Shown: positions 6,034 through 10,275 of the stretch, in pieces
Position numbering within the stretch: the first letter of the stretch is position 1
Layout of the letters: each line of letters begins with the position of its first letter
From: CAZCPB01 sp964500365
GTDB taxonomy: Bacteria; Planctomycetota; Phycisphaerae; Phycisphaerales; UBA1924
DNA length: 10,275 bases
Assembly: GCA_964500365.1 (NCBI GenBank)
Contig: CAZCPB010000157.1
Span: forward strand, 1 to 10,275
Direction of reading: 5' to 3'
Made by a program: the position numbers and the translations under genes
Notes under the pieces: generated by a model
Database searches by the model: none
What the model saw: the letters and a program-made list of their open reading frames with translations, nothing else
What the model was told of the DNA's origin: nothing

Positions 6034-7011
6034 ATGCGGGTGCTCCACATCGTCGAGTGCCTCGGATTCGAGCGCGGCGGGCGCGCCACCTCGGACGCCG
6101 AGGTCATGGCCTGCCGCGCCGCCGTTGAAGGCCTTCCCGGGCTCCGCCACGATGTCTTCCTGATCGCCGATAGCCCGGGCGAGCAGCGCGCCGCCGCACT
6201 CGGCCTCCGGACCCACGACCGCGTGACCGCCCCGCTCGGCCGCGCCGTGCTCGCGTGGCGGTCGTTGAAGGCCCTCGGCGCGGCACGCCCGGCGCCCGAA
6301 GTGATCCAGCCCTGGAGCCACTCTGCCGCTCGGGCGGCCCGCCTCGCGTTCGCGGGCACGCCCGTGCTCGGCGTTCCCCCCGTGCTCCCCGCCCCCGCGG
6401 CGCGCGGATGGCGCGAGCGCCGCCGGCTCCGCGATGCGCTGGCGCTCGACGAGCCGGACACGGCCATCCTGCTCCTCTCCGACCCCGCTCCCGACGGACA
6501 CGCGGCGCCCTTCTCGTTTCTCATCGCGCTGCTCGACTTCGCGGGCCACCGGGTCGCCGGCGTCGTGCCGCAAGGGGCGTCCGCGGCAGGGCGGGCCCGG
6601 GCCTTCTACCGGCGCGCGGTGCTCGAGTGCCCCGTGAGGTTTTCTTCCCTCCCCGCCGCCGCGCTCGCAACCGCGTGCGATTTCGGCGTTCTCCACGCCC
6701 CGCCGGCGCGCGGCTCGTCGCCCCACGCGATCGAGCGGCGCGCCGCGCTCGTCCGCGCGGCACAGCGAGCCGGGCTCCGGGTGGTCGTTCCCTTCGATTC
6801 GGGCGTGGCCGACGCGGTCGATCAGGGCCTGTGCGCGGAGGCCCCGGGCTCGAAACCCGCGGACTTCGCCAAGGCGATCGCGGCCTGCCCGCCCTCGGAC
6901 CCGGGCCGCGCACGATCGGAGTGGCCGGGCAACGATGCCGAAGTCCTGACACGCCTCGAAGCGTCCTGGCGCAGCGCCTCTCGCGCGGCGAACCCGGGGG
7001 CCGCCGCATGA
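6034..7011 (+). CDS. Hypothetical protein, possible divergent GT-B glycosyltransferase
   Basis: The 325-residue product is not firmly assigned. The opening MRVLHIVECLGFERGGRA (1-18) resembles the RVLHV-x-LGRGG start of group 1 (GT4-like) glycosyltransferases. Residues 89-116 (EVIQPWSHSAARAARLAFAG...VLGVPP) resemble the end of their N-terminal Rossmann domain. Residues 137-180 (LDEPDTAILLLSD...HRVAGVVPQG) resemble the start of the second domain. The later CDFGVLHAPPARGSSP (215-230) occupies the place of the donor-binding region but lacks a clear E-x7-E motif. It may be a degenerate or non-catalytic member. I chose the ATG at 6034 because the open frame upstream overlaps the preceding lipoprotein gene and looks unlike protein. 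No good Shine-Dalgarno is visible. Its stop overlaps the start of the phosphatase gene (ATGA), implying translational coupling. Very rich in Ala and Arg. Confidence 0.7.
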   Translation: MRVLHIVECLGFERGGRATSDAEVMACRAAVEGLPGLRHDVFLIADSPGEQRAAALGLRTHDRVTAPLGRAVLAWRSLKALGAARPAPEVIQPWSHSAARAARLAFAGTPVLGVPPVLPAPAARGWRERRRLRDALALDEPDTAILLLSDPAPDGHAAPFSFLIALLDFAGHRVAGVVPQGASAAGRARAFYRRAVLECPVRFSSLPAAALATACDFGVLHAPPARGSSPHAIERRAALVRAAQRAGLRVVVPFDSGVADAVDQGLCAEAPGSKPADFAKAIAACPPSDPGRARSEWPGNDAEVLTRLEASWRSASRAANPGAAA

Positions 7012-7514
7012 CCTCGCCGCAACCCCGCACGGGCGTGCTCTTCATCTGCCTCGGCAACATCTGCCGCTCGCCCCTGGCCGAGGGCATCTTCATCCACATG
7101 GCCCGAGCCCGCGGCGTGCTCGACCGCTTCGACATCGACTCATGCGGCACCGGCGCATGGCACGTCGGCGAGGGCGCGGACCCACGGTCGATCCAGGTCG
7201 CGCTGCGCCACGGCATCGAACTTGTCCACGAGGCGCGCCAGTTCGACCCGCGCACCGACTTCGACCGATTCCCCCACCTGATCGCGATGGACCGCTCGAA
7301 CCTCCGCGCGATCGTCCACGCCTCGGAGACGCACCGCAAGAACGCTGCGGGCGTTCGTCTCATGCGGTCGTTCTCGGCTCAGGTTTCCGGGGATCGAGAC
7401 CTCGACGTGCCCGACCCGTACTCGGGCGGTGATGAGGGGTTTCAGGTGGTGTACGACATGCTCACCGAGGCATGCGGGGGGTTGCTCGAACGCCTGCTCC
7501 GTGGAGCTCGATGA
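7008..7514 (+). CDS. Low-molecular-weight protein tyrosine phosphatase
   Basis: The 168-residue cytosolic enzyme should hydrolyse phosphotyrosine (or, in arsenate-reductase relatives, act as a reductase; the DPY motif favours phosphatase). The P-loop CLGNICRS (14-21) has the nucleophile Cys14, Arg20 and Ser21. The general acid Asp136 lies in VPDPYSGG (135-141). SCGTGAWHVGE (45-55) and LIAMDRSN (91-98) are further family landmarks. Length is normal. The ATG lies inside the stop of the preceding gene (ATGA, 7008-7011), with a G-run 7 nt upstream. In bacteria such enzymes often sit with polysaccharide genes and act on BY-kinases. The coupled glycosyltransferase candidate fits this, but no BY-kinase is in view. 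All catalytic residues are present, so activity is expected. Confidence 0.95.
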   Translation: MTSPQPRTGVLFICLGNICRSPLAEGIFIHMARARGVLDRFDIDSCGTGAWHVGEGADPRSIQVALRHGIELVHEARQFDPRTDFDRFPHLIAMDRSNLRAIVHASETHRKNAAGVRLMRSFSAQVSGDRDLDVPDPYSGGDEGFQVVYDMLTEACGGLLERLLRGAR

Positions 7515-7675
7515 GGCCGAGGATCCTGCGGACGCACGCCGGCCGCCTCGCGGCGTCGCACAGCCCAGGCTCGCACCGCCGACACCTGGCCTGAGCGTTT
7601 TCGATGTCGCTGCCCGTACTCGCGTTCCCCCGCCACCACCGAGAATAGAGAACGCACGGAACGCCGGGAACGGGG
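7515..7675. other. Convergent intergenic gap with weak hairpins
   Basis: These 161 bp separate two gene 3' ends. A 6-bp stem ACGCCG/CGGCGT (7536-7556, 9-nt loop) lies 22 bp after the phosphatase stop. A second pair, GCGTTC (7622-7627) and GAACGC (7650-7655), lies nearer the kinase stop. Neither is followed by a T-tract on either strand, so intrinsic termination is not supported. Rho-dependent termination or a weak GC hairpin is possible. I see no gene here. Confidence 0.35.
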
Positions 7676-10275
7676 CTATTTGGGCTCGGAGCTGGTCGCG
7701 GGCGCGGCGCTGGCCGCGGGCTCTTCCGGCGGCGGGGATGTGGCGGGCGCCGGAGCGGGCGCGGCAGCGGGGACCTCGGGCGGGGGAAGGGCGTCGAGCC
7801 TGGCCTTCCACTCCGCGGCCTTGGCGTCGTGGCCCTTGCCGGGGTCAGCCTTGTCCCAGGACTCGTACAGCTTCATGACGCGCCCGCCGGCCTCGCGTAG
7901 AAAATCGCGCGGCGCCCGCGGAGTGTCCTTGGCCGTGGCGAGACCCTCGAAGCCCTCGATCAACAGCGGCTCGGCGTCAATGAACTTGCCTTGGGCGAGC
8001 AGCGAGCCGCCCAGCGCGGATCGTGCGCTGGCACTGCGCCAGTCTCCTGCAGGGAGTGTTCTGGCTCGCAAGTCGAGCAACTCGCGCCACAGGGGCTCGG
8101 CGTCGGCTGCCTGGTTGAGTGTGTCGAGCAACTCGGCAAGGTGTGCAAGAGTCAACTGTGCATGCGGATGTTCCGCGGGCAAGACTCGTCGCTGCATCTC
8201 GATCGTCTCGCGGTATAAGAGCTCGGCCTCGGCCGCACGGCCCAGAGATCTGCGTACACCCGCCAGGTTGTACAGGCTGTTCGCCACGCTCGGGTGGTCG
8301 CCCGGGAAGAGCCGCCGGTTCATCTCCAGAGCCTGCTCTAAGAGCGGCTCGGCCTCGGCGGAACGCCCCAGGGAACCGCGCACGTGTGCCAGGTTGTTCA
8401 GGCTGTTCGCTACATATGGGTGGTCTCCCGGGAAGAGCCGTTGATACATCTCCAAGGCCTGCTCAAAGAGCGGCTCGGCCTCGGCCGCACGGCCCAGGGA
8501 CCGGCGCACGCCCGCAAGGTTATTCATGCCGAGCGCCACGTACGGGTGATCGCCCGGGAAGAGCCGACGGAGCATCTCCAGGGCCTGGAGATAGAGCGGC
8601 TCGGCCTCAGCCGCGCGGCCCAAGGACTCTCGCGCGTGCGCCAGGTTATTCAGGCCGTTCGCCACGCTCGGGTGGTCGCCCGGAAAGAGTCGCCGGCGCA
8701 TCGCCAAGGCCTGCTCCAAAAATGGCTCGGTCTCGGCAATGCGGCCCAGAGCCTGGCGCACATGCGCCAGGTTGTTCAGGCTGGTCGCCACGTCGGGGTG
8801 ATCGCCCGGGAAGAGCCGCCGGTACATCTCCAGGGTCTGGAGATAGAGCGGCTCGGCCTCGGCCGCACGCCCTAGGGACACGCGCACGTTCGCCAAACTG
8901 CTCAGGCTGGCCGCCACGTCGGGGTGGTCGCCCGGGAAGAGCCGCCGGTGCATCACCAAGGCCTGCTCAAGGAGCGGCTCGGACTCCGCCGCGCGGCCGA
9001 GGGATTGGCGCGCGTTCGCCAAGTTGTTCAGGCTTTGCGCCACGCTCGGGTGGTCGCCAGGGAAGAGTCGCCTTCGCATCTCCAGGGCCTGCTCGTGGAG
9101 CGGCTCGGCCTCAGCCACGCGGCCGAGGGACTGGCGCACTACCGCCAGGTTGTTCAGGCTGGCCGCCACGTCCGGGTGATCGCTGGGGAAGAGTCGCCTT
9201 CGCATCTCCAGGGCCTGCTCGTGGAGCGGCTCGGCCTCAGCCACGCGGCCGAGGGACTCGCGCACGCGCGCCAGGTTGCTAAGGCTGATCGCTACCTCGA
9301 TATGGTCGCCCGCGTGGAGGGATTTGGCCAATGCCCCGGACGGCTCGATCATGCGCAGCGCGTCGTCGAAGAGCGCCAGTTCGCGGTAGGTGTTGCCGAT
9401 CGTTCCGCGCAGGCGCAGCTCGGCCTGGGGAGCGTCTTGCAGTTCGCCATTCTCGATCCGTGCCGCCGCGGCGTCCATCATCTCCTTGAGCATGGTGATG
9501 TCGCGGCTGCGGGCCGCGCGCGGGCCGGCGCCCTCCAGGATGTCGCTCATGTACTCGGCGACTCTTTCCGCCGTCACGCGCTGGGCCGCCTCGGCCTTCT
9601 CGGCTTTCTCGGCGGCATCGGCTCGCTCATTGGCACGGGACCGCTGCTCGGCCTCCGCGAGACGGGCCTTGGACTCGGCATCGCGGGCGGCCACGGCCTC
9701 CGAGCGGCTCACGAGCGCGAACGCCAGCCCCGCGGCAAGGAACACGAAGGCCAGGGCCACGCCCGCCACCAGGCCCTTGTTCCGTCGGCTGAACTTGCTG
9801 AGTTGGTACCACGTGCTCGCCGGGCGTGCGGCGATGGGCTCATCGCTCAAGTACCGCCTGATGTCCGCCGCCAGCGCGCTGGCCGCGCCGTACCTCCTCG
9901 CCTTGTCCTTCTCCAGCGTGTGCGCCACGATCGTCTCGACATCACCCCGCAGCGCGCGGTCGATCGACGACAGCCGCGTCGGCTCCTCCTCCCGAATGAT
10001 CCGCGCCGCCTCGTGGATCATCTTGCGTTCGAGCGAGTAGGGCAGCCGCCCGACCAGGAGCTCGTACGCAATCACCCCCAGCGCGTACACATCGCTCCGC
10101 GTGTCCAGCTCCGCCGGATCACCACCGACCTGCTCGGGGCTCATGTAGGGAATCGTCCCGATGATCGCCCCGACATCGGTCTGCACCGTCGTCTGCTGGA
10201 GGTCCGAGTCCGTCGCCCGCGCCACGCCGAAGTCCAGGATCTTGGGCTGGGCGGCGGTGCTGGGTGCTGCGTGCT
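7676..10275 (-). CDS. Membrane-anchored Ser/Thr protein kinase with TPR array, C-terminal part
   Basis: About 865 codons of a PknB-type kinase are visible. The N-lobe and catalytic loop lie beyond the window. The visible part begins in the kinase C-lobe, preceded by an Ala/Pro stretch, with KILDFGVAR (DFG motif), an activation loop rich in Gln and Thr, GTIPYMSPEQ in place of APE, and SDVYALGVIAYELLVGRLPY. A transmembrane helix follows (GLVAGVALAFVFLAAGLAFALV, codons around 9709-9775), then an Ala/Glu/Arg-rich probable coiled coil (to about 9520). Eleven TPR units of exactly 42 residues follow, nine of them close to the form LEQALEMRRRLFPGDHP-x-V. The C-terminus is a Pro/Ala-rich tail ending SSEPK before TAG. 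This architecture is common in Planctomycetota. The TPRs should lie across the membrane from the kinase and may bind a ligand or partner protein. It is convergent with the phosphatase gene. Confidence 0.95.
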   Translation of the reverse strand, partial: HAAPSTAAQPKILDFGVARATDSDLQQTTVQTDVGAIIGTIPYMSPEQVGGDPAELDTRSDVYALGVIAYELLVGRLPYSLERKMIHEAARIIREEEPTRLSSIDRALRGDVETIVAHTLEKDKARRYGAASALAADIRRYLSDEPIAARPASTWYQLSKFSRRNKGLVAGVALAFVFLAAGLAFALVSRSEAVAARDAESKARLAEAEQRSRANERADAAEKAEKAEAAQRVTAERVAEYMSDILEGAGPRAARSRDITMLKEMMDAAAARIENGELQDAPQAELRLRGTIGNTYRELALFDDALRMIEPSGALAKSLHAGDHIEVAISLSNLARVRESLGRVAEAEPLHEQALEMRRRLFPSDHPDVAASLNNLAVVRQSLGRVAEAEPLHEQALEMRRRLFPGDHPSVAQSLNNLANARQSLGRAAESEPLLEQALVMHRRLFPGDHPDVAASLSSLANVRVSLGRAAEAEPLYLQTLEMYRRLFPGDHPDVATSLNNLAHVRQALGRIAETEPFLEQALAMRRRLFPGDHPSVANGLNNLAHARESLGRAAEAEPLYLQALEMLRRLFPGDHPYVALGMNNLAGVRRSLGRAAEAEPLFEQALEMYQRLFPGDHPYVANSLNNLAHVRGSLGRSAEAEPLLEQALEMNRRLFPGDHPSVANSLYNLAGVRRSLGRAAEAELLYRETIEMQRRVLPAEHPHAQLTLAHLAELLDTLNQAADAEPLWRELLDLRARTLPAGDWRSASARSALGGSLLAQGKFIDAEPLLIEGFEGLATAKDTPRAPRDFLREAGGRVMKLYESWDKADPGKGHDAKAAEWKARLDALPPPEVPAAAPAPAPATSPPPEEPAASAAPATSSEPK
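7943..9314 (-). repeat. Eleven-unit tandem repeat of 126 nt encoding 42-residue TPRs
   Basis: The plus-strand anchor GCTCGG (coding for the AEP/EP part of AEAEPL) occurs at 7969, 8095, 8221, 8347, 8473, 8599, 8725, 8851, 8977, 9103 and 9229, exactly 126 nt apart each time, with no insertion or deletion. The protein unit has the form SLGRAAEAEPL-x-EQALEM-x-RRLFPGDHP-x-VA-x-SLNNLA-x-VR, as in kinesin-light-chain-like TPRs. The two copies nearest the gene's C-terminus (7969 and 8095) have diverged, while the others stay close. Positions 9060-9132 and 9186-9258 are identical over 73 bp, pointing to a recent unit duplication or conversion. Outer limits are approximate. Confidence 0.93.

Noticed and set aside
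4548..6524. A 658-codon minus-strand frame opposite the lipoprotein genes.
   Set aside because: It has the composition of a G+C-rich antisense frame. The plus strand has two genes with lipoprotein signals, ribosome binding sites and mutual similarity.
8119..9282. A 387-codon plus-strand frame opposite the kinase, rich in Arg, Gly and Pro with a 42-residue period.
   Set aside because: It is the antisense shadow of the TPR array. Its period simply mirrors the 126-nt repeat, and the minus-strand frame has clear TPR sequence.

Overview
The window looks like chromosomal DNA of a high-G+C planctomycete, most likely class Phycisphaerae. This is an inference from three things: a membrane-anchored Ser/Thr kinase fused to a long kinesin-light-chain-like TPR array with the phrases GTIPYMSPEQ and SDVYALG, a secreted sialate O-acetylesterase of the type abundant in Planctomycetota, and strong G/C preference at third codon positions. 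No mobile element, CRISPR array, tRNA or rRNA was seen. All coding sequences are intact except the two cut by the window edges.

Layout. Positions 1-782 (minus) hold the first 260 codons of groEL. A 288-bp divergent intergenic region (783-1070) carries several perfect inverted repeats and a recurring GGCAGT hexamer. Positions 1071-3071 (plus) encode an exported sialate O-acetylesterase-like SGNH hydrolase. It abuts, with no spacer, a convergent GNAT acetyltransferase (3072-3665, minus). Only 22 bp separate that gene from nuoA (3688-4092, plus), which starts a co-directional run of six genes: nuoA, a DUF2752 membrane protein, two tandem lipoproteins that look like paralogues, a divergent GT-B-like glycosyltransferase candidate, and a low-molecular-weight protein tyrosine phosphatase (LMW-PTP) joined to it by an ATGA overlap. 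After a 161-bp convergent gap, positions 7676-10275 (minus) hold the C-terminal part of the TPR-fused kinase, whose N-lobe lies outside the window.

How the genes relate. nuoA belongs to respiratory complex I but has no other complex I gene beside it here. The tight spacing from nuoA to the phosphatase suggests co-transcription of envelope functions (membrane protein, lipoproteins, possible glycosyltransferase) with a phosphatase. The sequence does not prove a common pathway. A tyrosine phosphatase facing a Ser/Thr kinase gene is suggestive only.

Most of the window is ordinary. The items that most deserve a second look are the tandem lipoprotein pair with a possible LpoB/CsgG/TolB-N-like layout, the nuoA-DUF2752 junction, the eleven-unit 126-nt repeat array inside the kinase gene, and the repeat-rich groEL/esterase divergent region.
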